This document shows, in pieces, positions 53,200 to 61,713 of a DNA stretch of 64,000 nt (the stretch's first letter is position 1; each line of letters starts with the position of its first letter). Source of the DNA: a bacterium (lineage in GTDB: Bacteria; Zhuqueibacterota; Zhuqueibacteria; Residuimicrobiales; Oceaniaggregativiventaceae). The stretch is from assembly GCA_029565675.1 (NCBI GenBank), contig JAKQNP010000025.1, positions 29,338-93,337 of the forward strand, written 5' to 3'. Both the position numbers and the translations under genes were made by a program. The notes under the pieces were generated by a model that saw only the letters and a program-made list of their open reading frames with translations, was not told where the DNA came from and did not search any database.

Positions 53200-54330
53200 T
53201 CAAACAATCCTTCCGTCGTCCCCCAGTTTGGCGTGCACCCGTTTGAGTTTGCGATCGATGTCGATGCCGTAGGGACAGAGGACGTTCAGGTGGCGATAGT
53301 CCACCTGCGGATCGATGCGCTGCAACAGACCGCGATAGCGTTCACGCGCCTCATCGGCCTGATTGAACCAATTTTTCAACCTTTCGCGCAAGGCATAGTC
53401 GGGCGGCTCGGGTATGGAGCCGTCATCCATCTGTCGGTCAATCAAACCCTCGAGCGCAAAGAATTCCGACGGTCGCCAATCGGGGCGATCGCATTTGCGG
53501 CATTGGCGACAAACCTTTGTGCCCAATTCCGGCGCTTCTGCCAGCCATTTTTCTCGTTCTTCTGCCGTCATCGGCCGAAATTCCTGCGCCAACGCCCAAT
53601 CGAGTTCGAGATACGCCAGGGTATTGATGCCAAGAACCGCCGCAGCTACCGGCAGGCTGAGGGTATAGCGCAGCGCATGCCGGACAGAGCGGTAGAGATA
53701 GCCGTCGGCCAGGATTTTCATGGCGATCAGGCCGATCCCCCGTTCGCGGCAGAGCGGAATGAGCTCCTCTTCAACTTGCGGAAAATTGCAATAATCGTAA
53801 TAGTTCATGCCGGTCATCAGCACATCGATCTCAAACTGCTGTAACGCTTTGAGCAAAACTGCCGGATGGCCATGGCCGGTGATACCGATAAACCGCACCT
53901 GGCCCGACTGTTGAGCGCGCTGCACGGCCTCCAGGGCGCCGCCCGGCGCCAGCATCTGTTCCAGGTCATTGGGCTTTTGCACGGCATGCAGGAACAAAAT
54001 ATCGAGATGATCGCAGCGCAAATTTTCCAAACTTTTCTCGATCGACCGTCGGGCACTTTTTGCGTCGCGCGCCGTGGTTTTGCTGGCCAGGATGAACGCA
54101 TCGCGGCGGCCAGCCACCGCCCGGCCGATCTTTTGTTCTGAAAGACCGGCACCATAATCGGCAGCAGTCTCGATATAGTTGCCGCCGCAATCGAGATAGC
54201 GGTTCAAAATGGCGTCGACCTGTGCCATCGGCGTCTCAACCAGATGAAATCCGCCGATCCCGATCAGCGTCAAGTCGAGGCCGGTTTTTCCCAAAGGGCG
54301 TTTGTCCAAAAAAGACTCCTTTGATTTCAT
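53200..54330 (-). CDS. Aldo/keto reductase with a C-terminal cysteine cluster
   Basis: The 376-residue protein has an AKR barrel: RPLGKTGLDLTLIGIGGFHLV, NYIETAADYGAGLSEQKIGRAV, ASKTTARDAKSARRSIEKSLENLRCDHLDILFLHAVQKPNDLEQ and GQVRFIGITGHGHPAVL. Catalytic residues are Tyr59, Lys84 and His115; the usual Asp before the tyrosine is Glu54. After the barrel comes CRQCRKC (Cys274, 277, 280). The fourth cysteine, Cys352 in VLCPYGIDI, lies some 70 residues further on, whereas in ferredoxin-like AKRs it follows after a few residues. ATG 54330 is taken as the start. It lies 89 bp upstream of the UroD-family gene. Confidence 0.82.
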   Translation of the reverse strand: MKSKESFLDKRPLGKTGLDLTLIGIGGFHLVETPMAQVDAILNRYLDCGGNYIETAADYGAGLSEQKIGRAVAGRRDAFILASKTTARDAKSARRSIEKSLENLRCDHLDILFLHAVQKPNDLEQMLAPGGALEAVQRAQQSGQVRFIGITGHGHPAVLLKALQQFEIDVLMTGMNYYDYCNFPQVEEELIPLCRERGIGLIAMKILADGYLYRSVRHALRYTLSLPVAAAVLGINTLAYLELDWALAQEFRPMTAEEREKWLAEAPELGTKVCRQCRKCDRPDWRPSEFFALEGLIDRQMDDGSIPEPPDYALRERLKNWFNQADEARERYRGLLQRIDPQVDYRHLNVLCPYGIDIDRKLKRVHAKLGDDGRIV

Positions 54331-54479
54331 GGGTTTATGAGCACCACAACGCTGCGGCTGGTCCGCAAGTGAACAAAGATCTGAGCGGAAAAAGCCCACT
54401 TGTCCTGTACAGGAATTCGCGGTCTGGTCGCTGGTCGCTTCTTCGCAGCCTTTTATCGATTGCCATATTTTTTACCCAT

Positions 54480-55700
54480 TCAGGCGATGATCATCAACCA
54501 CAAGATTCCGGCCAGCAGGGACAAAAGAGTGATCGGTATTCCGGCGCGCAAGAAGGCGCCAAAGGTAAGCCGTACACCGTAGCGACGCGCCGATTCGGCG
54601 ACGATCAAATTGGCGACCGAACCGAGCAAGGTCAGGTTGCCGGCCAGCGTTGTGGCCATCGCCAGCGTCAACCAGGTCTGCTGCGGATCCGGAAAACTCG
54701 GCACCAAAGGCCGGAAGAGCAAAACCGCCGGCACATTGGAAATCAGGTTGCTCAACACAGCCGATGTGGCGGTGAGAGGGACAATGCCGCCTGCAGCCAG
54801 CGTATGGAAACGGGCGAACAGATGACCGCTCAAGCCACTGCTCTCAATAGCGCCGGTGACCACAAACAGTCCGGCAAAAAAGAACAACAGCGAATCATCC
54901 ATCTCACTGAAAACCCTTTCCGGCTTCAAACGCCGTGTGATCAGCAACAGACTGGCGGCAGCCAGCGCTGCGACAGGAATGGCGGCTCCGGCCAGGAAAG
55001 CAACCAGCATTGCCGTTAAGGCCACACATCCCTTGATCAACAGCGGCCGGTGAACCCGCAGCCGCGTTTTCGGCTTGTCATAAACAAAAACAGCTCGAGT
55101 GAATTCGGCTGGAAAAAGCAAGAGGATGACTATCCAGGCGATACCCAGACCGATCAGCGCAACAGGCAAAAGAGCACGGGAAAATTGAATATAGGTAAAC
55201 TCGCCGGCAATGCCGATGATCATATTCTGCGGATTGCCGGTAATGGTGGCAACCGAGCCGATATTGGCGGCCGTGCCAAGGCCGATCAAATAGGGAATTG
55301 GATCGCGGCGCAAGGCCAGCACCACCTCAACCACCAACGGCGTGAACATCAGGACCACCGTGTCGTTGAGAAACAGGGCCGACAACAAGCCGGAAAGGAC
55401 GATTACCCCGGCGAGCATCTGACGGGGAGTGTGCATGCGTTTGATCAGCTGATGGGCCAGCAACTGAAAGAATCCGGCCAGGCGCAGATTGGCGTTGATG
55501 ATCATCATCGCAAACAGCAAAACCAGGGTATCCAGATCCAAAGCGGCGTAAGCTTGCGGCAATGAGATCGATCCACAGGCGATCAGGGCGGTTGCGCCGA
55601 CCACGGCAATGGTAGTCCGATTCATCCGCAGCATCGGATAACGCCCGACTGCAACCCCGATGATGGTCAATGAGATCAGGGCGATTGAGATCATGGTCAT
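54480..55700 (-). CDS. SLC13/ArsB-like anion transporter
   Basis: The 406-residue protein has about eleven membrane helices and motifs of the ArsB/NhaD and citrate-transporter superfamily: NRTTIAVVGATALIACGSISLPQAYAALDLDTLVLLFAMMIINANLRLAGFF, then GLLSALFLNDTVVLMFTPLVVEVV and GTAANIGSVATITGNPQNMIIG. The second half has SNLISNVPAVLLFRPL and LAGNLTLLGSVANLIVAE. The asparagine-rich hairpins of the two repeats are present. It probably exchanges an anion across the inner membrane; arsenite or a dicarboxylate cannot be decided. It is the farthest upstream of three minus-strand genes. Confidence 0.82.
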   Translation of the reverse strand: MTMISIALISLTIIGVAVGRYPMLRMNRTTIAVVGATALIACGSISLPQAYAALDLDTLVLLFAMMIINANLRLAGFFQLLAHQLIKRMHTPRQMLAGVIVLSGLLSALFLNDTVVLMFTPLVVEVVLALRRDPIPYLIGLGTAANIGSVATITGNPQNMIIGIAGEFTYIQFSRALLPVALIGLGIAWIVILLLFPAEFTRAVFVYDKPKTRLRVHRPLLIKGCVALTAMLVAFLAGAAIPVAALAAASLLLITRRLKPERVFSEMDDSLLFFFAGLFVVTGAIESSGLSGHLFARFHTLAAGGIVPLTATSAVLSNLISNVPAVLLFRPLVPSFPDPQQTWLTLAMATTLAGNLTLLGSVANLIVAESARRYGVRLTFGAFLRAGIPITLLSLLAGILWLMIIA

Positions 55701-56439
55701 AGTCCAAGAGATTCCTTATGCGGTGATCGGCCGGTGCGAAACAGAATCGCCTGATCGATTCCAGATCGATCTCTGGAGCAAAAATCAGGTTGTAATTCAC
55801 CTGATAGAGAAAATTTGGCTGTATCAGGTGCCGGCAAACCAATCCAACGCCGTTTGTCGATGGACAGTGTGCCTGTCGGTTTTTAAAACAGCAGGATCCA
55901 CAATCCGGATTCGCTGCGCAGCACCGGATCTTGTAGAAAATCAATCTGATGGCAAAGCATACTGGGTGAAAAGTGCCCTTTTCTCTACCGCAGCAAGAAT
56001 AAGCGATTGAATGTTTTTTGCTTCGGTTAACACCGAATCTGGGCACAAACAGGCGACATTGCAAAGTAAAGAATTTTCTCCACAAAGGCATCTGTTTTTT
56101 CCACCTTGCCCCACTGGCAACCCATCGCAAAAGAACCACACGGCAAAGGGCTCTGACCATTGTCCGCAAGGACCAAAACCAGCAAGAAAGCAACCCATCG
56201 CGTCAAAAATTGCTTTTATTGCAGCCAATCAGGTTCGAGCACGATTTCGTCCAAAATACAACAAATCTGTTGCATGTTTTAGAAAAATCTTTAACTTGAA
56301 AACAATTGTCACTCGGATTTGTGGTTCGCTGAATTCCGGAATAAAGCAGTGTATTTGTTTTTCATCGAATCCGAGTAGCGTTTGCGGGCGTTCGATCAGA
56401 CTACCACTTTCGCAAAAGCAGAGGCGCCAGACTGCGAAG
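55701..56439. other. Divergent intergenic interval of about 740 bp
   Basis: Repeat copy E lies at 55904-56043. The plus-strand frame stays open from 56011 into the methyltransferase gene, but the part before 56440 is not protein-like. On the minus strand open stretches also exist without motifs. The divergent promoters of the transporter (minus) and the methyltransferase (plus) should lie here. Confidence 0.45.
55904..56043 (-). repeat. Dispersed three-hairpin repeat, copy E
   Basis: This 140 bp copy lies in the minus orientation between divergent genes. The central hairpin is GAAAAG-TGCC-CTTTTC and the terminal arm is TTCGG-TTAACA-CCGAA. The distal arm has been altered to GCTGC-GCAGC. The inner block AAGAATAAGCGATTGAATG matches the other copies. 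Confidence 0.8.
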
Positions 56440-57270
56440 ATGAACGATCCGAACCAAACATGCCGCCTTTATTCAGATCTCGCATGGCTTTGGCCGATGT
56501 GGGGTGATCCAGCCGATCAATATGCCCGCTATTGCGAACACGTCGTGCAGTTGATCGAGCGCTACAGCAGAAGACCTGTCAAGACACTGCTGGATCTCAC
56601 CTGCGGAGGGGGGAAAAATATCTTTAATCTCAAAAGCCGTTATCAGGTGACCGGCCTTGATCTCAGTCCGGACATGCTGAAAATCGCCAAACAGCTCAAT
56701 CCTACCTGTGACTTTATTCAAGGTGACATCCGCACTTTTTCCCTTGGCAAGACCTTTGACGCCGTGTTGATGGACGATGGTATTTCATACATGACCACGC
56801 GCGCCGATCTTTCTGCAGCTTTGCAGAATGCCTTTAACCATCTGAACCCCGGCGGGGTCCTGATCCTCACTTTGGATGCAACCAAAGAGTCTTTTCAGCA
56901 AAACCAAACCACGGCAACCCCCGCCAGCGGTCCGGCAAAACCCGAGCATGTCGATGTCGTCTTTGTTGAAAACAATTACGATCCGGATCCAGAAGATGAG
57001 TGTTGTGAGGCAACCATGCTTTTCCTGATCCGTGAGCATGGCGTGCTGAGAATTGAACAAGATCGCCATCTTCTCGGCCTTTTTCCGCTGAAGGTGTGGC
57101 TGCAGATCCTGAATGAGGTTGGTTTCACCCTGAATTGCGATCCCTATTCAGAAGATGGGACTGAATACACAACCTTTTCATGCTTCAAATCCCTAAACCA
57201 CCCAACCCATTCGCCCTGCGCTCATCCTGCAGACCCAAAAACCAGGGCGAACGAATCAGCAGGCCTTTAG
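56440..57270 (+). CDS. Class I SAM-dependent methyltransferase
   Basis: The 276-residue protein has a methyltransferase Rossmann fold: motif I in LLDLTCGGGKNIF (residues 50-62), motif II TGLDLSPDMLKIAKQLNP, motif III CDFIQGDIRTFSLGKTFDAVLMDDGISYMTTRADLSAALQNAFNHLNPGGVLILTLD. A C-terminal region follows with a likely substrate lid (DECCEATMLFLIREHGVLRIEQDRHLLGLFPLKVWLQILNEVGF). The start is ATG 56440; the open frame further upstream is not protein-like. The substrate is not known. The last 25 residues look low-complexity. A 56-residue membrane protein gene follows after 61 bp. Confidence 0.85.
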   Translation: MNDPNQTCRLYSDLAWLWPMWGDPADQYARYCEHVVQLIERYSRRPVKTLLDLTCGGGKNIFNLKSRYQVTGLDLSPDMLKIAKQLNPTCDFIQGDIRTFSLGKTFDAVLMDDGISYMTTRADLSAALQNAFNHLNPGGVLILTLDATKESFQQNQTTATPASGPAKPEHVDVVFVENNYDPDPEDECCEATMLFLIREHGVLRIEQDRHLLGLFPLKVWLQILNEVGFTLNCDPYSEDGTEYTTFSCFKSLNHPTHSPCAHPADPKTRANESAGL

Positions 57271-57331
57271 AGACTGACCGCAAGGTCACGGAGCGATAAA
57301 GGCTGGACGTGTAACCAACAGGAGGTAAGTC

Positions 57332-57502
57332 ATGAAGCTCAATGCCCCGAAAAATATCACCTGGTGGATTAGCTTGATCCTTGTTGTTCTTGGTGTGCTC
57401 GCAAAACTCGTTCCGATTGTGGCACTTTTTCCCTACGCCTTTTGGCTGGTGGTGATCGGTTTTATCCTTTTGCTCTTGGGCACCATGGTTAAAGGGCTGT
57501 AA
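57332..57502 (+). CDS. Small two-helix membrane protein (56 aa)
   Basis: The gene starts at ATG 57332 behind a near-perfect ribosome binding site (AGGAGGT seven bases upstream) and encodes 56 residues: a short basic start (MKLNAPKNITWW), two hydrophobic helices (ISLILVVLGVLAKLVPIVAL and AFWLVVIGFILLLLG) and the end TMVKGL. Similar short two-helix proteins are common in FCB-group genomes, but their function is unknown. A strong 14 bp hairpin follows eight bases after the stop. Confidence 0.8.
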   Translation: MKLNAPKNITWWISLILVVLGVLAKLVPIVALFPYAFWLVVIGFILLLLGTMVKGL

Positions 57503-57510
57503 TCGTTAAA

Positions 57511-57560
57511 GGGTCCAAACCGACGGCTGGTCAGCTCCGCATCAAAGTCGGTTTGGACCC
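57511..57560. terminator. Bidirectional hairpin between convergent genes
   Basis: Perfect 14 bp arms (GGGTCCAAACCGAC and its complement) are separated by a 22-base loop. It lies between a plus-strand gene ending at 57502 and a minus-strand gene ending at 57676. T residues after the stem are few in both directions (TTCTG, TTTAACG), so it may stop transcription weakly in both directions or protect the RNA ends. Confidence 0.6.
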
Positions 57561-57675
57561 TTCTGATTTGCATATATCCATCACCCCTGTGGAGCACGCC
57601 ATTTTGTCCACTTCCACCCAAAGATAGTGATTCACCCTCCCAAATCGTAAATTCTGCCGCAAACCGCCTTCATTG

Positions 57676-59466
57676 TTAGAGATAAAAAAGATAGACGCCC
57701 AGCACGACAACAACGATATAAATCAAAGTCATGATACCGCCGGTCCGCAAATAATCGATGTTGCGGTATCCACCAGGCGTCATCAACAAGGCATTGACTT
57801 GATGAGTGGGCAATAAAAATGAATTGGAAGCGCAGACCGCTACCAGCAAGGCCAAAGGCCGCGGATCGATACCTGCAATGTTGCCGATCTTGATGGTCAG
57901 AGGCACCAGAAGGACAGTGGCGGCGACATTGGACATAAACAAGGAAAAGATGGTAGACAAAAGAGCAACCGAAGCCAAAAGCACCACGGTATGGCTGTTT
58001 TGCAGACGGCTCATCAATTGCGTGGCGACAAATGCGGCGGCGCCGCTCCGTTCCATGGCAATCCCCAGGGGGATCAAACCTGCCAGCAAAAAAACCGTGC
58101 GCCAATCAACCGCACGATAAGCATCGTCGATGGAAATCACCCGAACCAGGATCATGGCCAGCGCACCGCTCATCAGGGCCAGGGAGAGATGAAAACCGGC
58201 GATCGCCAGACCGATTGCGGCAAAAAAGCAGATGAGCGCCGCTGCAGGACGCGACGGTTTGGCCGGTCGATCAGAGATGGGAGTGGCAAGCACGCAATTT
58301 TTCTTTTTGCCCAATTCGCGCAAATTTTTCCACGGACCATGGACAATCAGATCATCGCCCGGCTGCAACACTTCATCGGAAAAGTCACCGCGATCTTCCG
58401 TCGCCCCTCGTATCAGCATGATCGGTTCGATGCCAAAAGTCTTGCGCAGGGCAATCTCCCGAATGCTTTTGCCGGAGAAGGAGGAACGGGGTGGGATTAC
58501 GACTTCGATAAAACCTGAATCCTGGTCAAATTCGAGTTTTTCGCGATTTTTCAATCGAATGGGGAAGATCAATTTATAATCGGCAACCAATCGCTGGATA
58601 TCCTGCAATTCCCCGAGAAAAATCAAAATCTGCCCGGCAACAAAGCGGGTATATCGCCATGGAGCATATAAAAACTCTCCACCCTCTTTCAGCGCCAGCA
58701 GATGCAAGTTGTATCGCGAACGAAACCCCACCTCTTCCCGTGTTTTTTCAATCAAAGGACTGTCAGCCGGTATGCGGCAATAATAGACCGAGTCTGGCAG
58801 ACGCCAGGTTTCGATGAGCTGCTGTTGTGCGCCGAGTTCCGGGGTGGCCACGCTGTCGGACGGCAGCAGCCGATGGCCGAACAGGAAAAAATAACTGACC
58901 CCGACCCCGAGTAAAATCAAGCCGAGAGGGGTCACACTGAACAGTCCGTATTTCGCCTGATTGCCCTGCAAGAGCAGATCGTTGAGAATGATCAACGGGC
59001 CGGAGCCAACCATCGTCAAGACTCCCCCCAGAATGGCGGCAAAACCCAGCGGCATCAGCAGCCGGGATGGGCTGATCTTTCTGGAACGGGCAATCGTCAG
59101 CATGGATGGCAGAAAAAGCACTGCTGCCCCGATATTCTGCATAAAAGCGGAAAGAAGTCCGACAGACATCGAAACCACGGCAATCAACCTCTTTTCGCTT
59201 GCCCCGGCGAGTCGCATGATCGATCGCGCGACTTCGCTCATAATGCCCGATCGTTCGACACCCGCACCGAGGATCATCACCGCGATCATCGAAATCACCG
59301 CATTGCTGGCAAACCCCGAAAACGCTTCCTTTGCCGGCACCAGTCCCAACCAGGGCAACACAATCATAATCAAAATAGCGACCACGTCCACCCGCAACAA
59401 TTCCAACACAAATAACACTATGGTCACGGTCAGCACGGACAGGACAAGGACTATTTCCATTGTCAT
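57676..59466 (-). CDS. SLC13-family transporter with TrkA-C (RCK_C) domains
   Basis: The 596-residue protein has the DASS/SLC13 transporter layout with two soluble TrkA-C domains inserted in the middle. The first half has about five helices and SAFMQNIGAAVLFLPSMLTIARS. The soluble part spans about residues 210-395 (YYCRIPADSPLIEKTREEVGFR and FIEVVIPPRSSFSGKSIREIALRKTFGIEPIMLIRG). The second half has RTVFLLAGLIPLGIAMERSGAAAF, SLFMSNVAATVLLVPLTIKIG and ASNSFLLPTHQVNALLMTPGGYRNIDYLRTGG. Such proteins are sodium- or proton-coupled anion (sulfate, dicarboxylate) transporters. The start is ATG 59466. It appears to be a single-gene transcript. Confidence 0.9.
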   Translation of the reverse strand: MTMEIVLVLSVLTVTIVLFVLELLRVDVVAILIMIVLPWLGLVPAKEAFSGFASNAVISMIAVMILGAGVERSGIMSEVARSIMRLAGASEKRLIAVVSMSVGLLSAFMQNIGAAVLFLPSMLTIARSRKISPSRLLMPLGFAAILGGVLTMVGSGPLIILNDLLLQGNQAKYGLFSVTPLGLILLGVGVSYFFLFGHRLLPSDSVATPELGAQQQLIETWRLPDSVYYCRIPADSPLIEKTREEVGFRSRYNLHLLALKEGGEFLYAPWRYTRFVAGQILIFLGELQDIQRLVADYKLIFPIRLKNREKLEFDQDSGFIEVVIPPRSSFSGKSIREIALRKTFGIEPIMLIRGATEDRGDFSDEVLQPGDDLIVHGPWKNLRELGKKKNCVLATPISDRPAKPSRPAAALICFFAAIGLAIAGFHLSLALMSGALAMILVRVISIDDAYRAVDWRTVFLLAGLIPLGIAMERSGAAAFVATQLMSRLQNSHTVVLLASVALLSTIFSLFMSNVAATVLLVPLTIKIGNIAGIDPRPLALLVAVCASNSFLLPTHQVNALLMTPGGYRNIDYLRTGGIMTLIYIVVVVLGVYLFYL

Positions 59467-59886
59467 AAAATCACCTGTGGTTCGACCATCGATCCTGTTG
59501 TCTGGGAGAAGGCAAGCACCAGAAAGATTTCATCTTGCCTTCAGTTGTACACGGAATTCACAGAGGAGGAACAGACCGCCGTCAGGAAGCATCTCCCCTT
59601 TGCAGCACAAACAGTTGTTTATGTTACAAAATCCCGATCAATCGATCAAGAAATAATTCAAAAACCGCAAAATATGGCGGACACAAAACGAGCCGTCATA
59701 CAGGATTGAAGCTGATTTCACCCCGCCGTCTTACAAATTTGAACTCTGCGAAACCAGCCTAATACGGTTTAAAGCACTGCTGCCTTAATTTTGCTTATTT
59801 CACTTGACATGGAATGGAAAAACGATTAACTATCAGTAAACAAGCGATATTCAACAACCCACCTGCTCTGAGCTGCACTTAATGCA
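59467..59886. other. Gene-free interval of about 420 bp
   Basis: No gene is recognised. A sequence resembling a sigma-70 promoter (TTGACA at 59803-59808 and a weak TAACTA about 17 bases later) points rightward to the truncated DUF805 remnant and may be its old promoter. Otherwise nothing is seen. Confidence 0.4.
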
Positions 59887-60117
59887 TTGATCAGGTCCGG
59901 GCTTTGCTGTGGATTGTTCTACATTCTCTATATGCTGGCAGTCCTGCTCCCCGGACTGGCGGTGGGCGTGCGCAGATTGCACGATATCGGCAAGAGCGGG
60001 TGGTTTCTTCTCATTGCCTTCATTCCGATTATCGGCGCCATCTGGCTCTTGGTGCTGTATGCCACCGAAGGTACAGCCGGCGAAAATCAATACGGTCCCA
60101 ATCCAAAAGGCGCTTGA
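59887..60117 (+). pseudogene. C-terminal remnant of a DUF805 membrane protein
   Basis: The frame reads LYMLAVLLPGLAVGVRRLHDIGKSGWFLLIAFIPIIGAIWLLVLYATEGTAGENQYGPNPKG, the unmistakable end of DUF805 proteins, including RRLHD.GKSGW and the final G.NQYG.NPK. Family members are about 110-120 residues with an N-terminal FSG.R...YW segment; here only about 75 codons exist and the first helices are missing. The frame begins without an ATG. It is followed by an intrinsic terminator. It probably represents a deletion product. Confidence 0.75.
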
Positions 60118-60187
60118 TTGCGTAACCCGGCACAGCAGATTGTCTGCAGCTGTGCTGATTCCAATGAGTGTCCTCGATGATAAAAAA

Positions 60188-60225
60188 ACAGGGCAGAAAT
60201 CAATTCTTTCTGCCCTGTCTATTTT
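60188..60225 (+). terminator. Intrinsic terminator after the DUF805 remnant
   Basis: Perfect 12 bp arms (ACAGGGCAGAAA and TTTCTGCCCTGT) with a seven-base loop are followed by CTATTTTT; a run of A residues precedes the stem, so it can work in both directions. It lies 70 bp beyond the remnant's stop. Confidence 0.8.
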
Positions 60226-60306
60226 TCAAGATTTCCCTGTTCTGAAATAAAATATCGAGTTGGTGAGAACGCGGACAGTCTAAATTGCGCACGCCAGGAG
60301 AACGGC

Positions 60307-61605
60307 ATGAAAAAAACTCTCTGCATTTTAATTTTCATCTCATTTCTGTCGGCTGTCAACTGTTATTTCAATCTGGCCGGCAAAGTCCAGGTCAAGCCCT
60401 TTTCAGCTTATCAGCAAACCACCGCAGCCGCGCAAGAATATGGAAACGTCTGGGATGCTCTGCAGGGTTGCGCTTTCGATCAGCTTGCGCAATTTGCCAT
60501 GACAGAGGAGCAAAACCAGTTCGCCGAGGGTTTGGCCGCTGTTGTCGACGGCCGCAATGCCGAAGCGATCCCGCAGTTTGAAAAACTGATTCAAACGGCA
60601 GGCGACTCTGCCGTCCTGGTGCATGCGCGGTATATTTTAAAGGAACTCTATTGCCAAGATTACGCATGGGAAAAAGCGGCACAAATCGAAGAAATGCGTG
60701 CGGTACAAGATTCGTTGAACGAAATCGGTCTGATCCGCGCTCTTATCGGCACGCCCGTTGAATCGTGGTTTTTTCCTGACCAGCCGGTGGTGATGCCAAC
60801 AGCCGCAAGCTTTACCGGCGCAGCGCAAATCGAAGTGTTGATCAACGATCGGAAAGCAAAGTTCTGGATCGATACCGGCGCCTCCCACAGCGTGTTGGCA
60901 TCGGATTTTGCTGAAAAATCCGGAGTCATCCCCATCAGCCAGGATGAAATTTTGGCCGGCACGGCTACAAACGCAACGGTTGGCATCAAACCGGCTCTCA
61001 TCGACAGAATGGAGATCGGCGGACTGGTGATCGAAAATCACCCGGCGCTGATCATCGACAAAAAAGACCTCGAGTTCAAGCTGTTCGGCATGATTCGCCT
61101 GGTCAAGATCGACGGCATCATCGGGTGGAATGCGATCAGCAGGATGAAAATGACGATCGATCTGGCAAACAAGACGACCACTCTGGAAAAACCGGTCGAG
61201 GCTGAAAATCCAAATCCGAACTTGATCTGGCTTGGCATGCCCTTTGTGAAAATGACTTCCTCGACGGGCCGGCCGCTGCTCTTTGATCTCGACACCGGCG
61301 CCAACACTACCAGTCTGGCAGACCCGATTCTGAGCAAAATCGACACCGCTGGAATTGAAAAATCAAAAAACAAAATCGGCGGCGCCGGCGGATTCCAGAG
61401 TTTCGAGACAGTGCGGCTTGCCAAATTGGATCTGGTCCTGGGAGAAAATTTGCTGACCTTTAGAAAGATCGACACCAATCCCAACCTGAAACACGATTTT
61501 TTTCTTTACGACGGCCGGCTGGGTGGCGATGTCATGCAGGCGGGACCGGTTGTGCTGGATTTTATCAACCATAAATTCGAACTGATCCGATCAAACGATC
61601 GCTGA
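60307..61605 (+). CDS. Retropepsin-like aspartyl protease with two DTG motifs
   Basis: The 432-residue protein has a signal sequence (LCILIFISFLSAVNC; possible lipidated Cys19), an alpha-helical segment (residues 45-150) with a TPR-like look, and two tandem aspartyl-protease-like domains. The first has FWIDTGASHSVLASDFAEKSG (Asp189), the second LLFDLDTGANTTSLADPIL (Asp329). Each has the DTG(A)(S/N)(H/T)(S/T) signature of retropepsin-like folds, and the two could form one active site within a single chain. It should act in the envelope. Similar secreted double-domain proteins are frequent in this group; targets are unknown. It is followed by the AICAR transformylase gene on the other strand. 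Confidence 0.8.
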   Translation: MKKTLCILIFISFLSAVNCYFNLAGKVQVKPFSAYQQTTAAAQEYGNVWDALQGCAFDQLAQFAMTEEQNQFAEGLAAVVDGRNAEAIPQFEKLIQTAGDSAVLVHARYILKELYCQDYAWEKAAQIEEMRAVQDSLNEIGLIRALIGTPVESWFFPDQPVVMPTAASFTGAAQIEVLINDRKAKFWIDTGASHSVLASDFAEKSGVIPISQDEILAGTATNATVGIKPALIDRMEIGGLVIENHPALIIDKKDLEFKLFGMIRLVKIDGIIGWNAISRMKMTIDLANKTTTLEKPVEAENPNPNLIWLGMPFVKMTSSTGRPLLFDLDTGANTTSLADPILSKIDTAGIEKSKNKIGGAGGFQSFETVRLAKLDLVLGENLLTFRKIDTNPNLKHDFFLYDGRLGGDVMQAGPVVLDFINHKFELIRSNDR

Positions 61606-61713
61606 GACAAATCTTGCACGCGAGAGTGTCCGCTCCCCTAAACGCTCCCAGGATTCGCTTGCCTGCAATGATTGGATTCCACCAGCGGGTGCAAAATCAA
61701 AAGCAAACCGATC

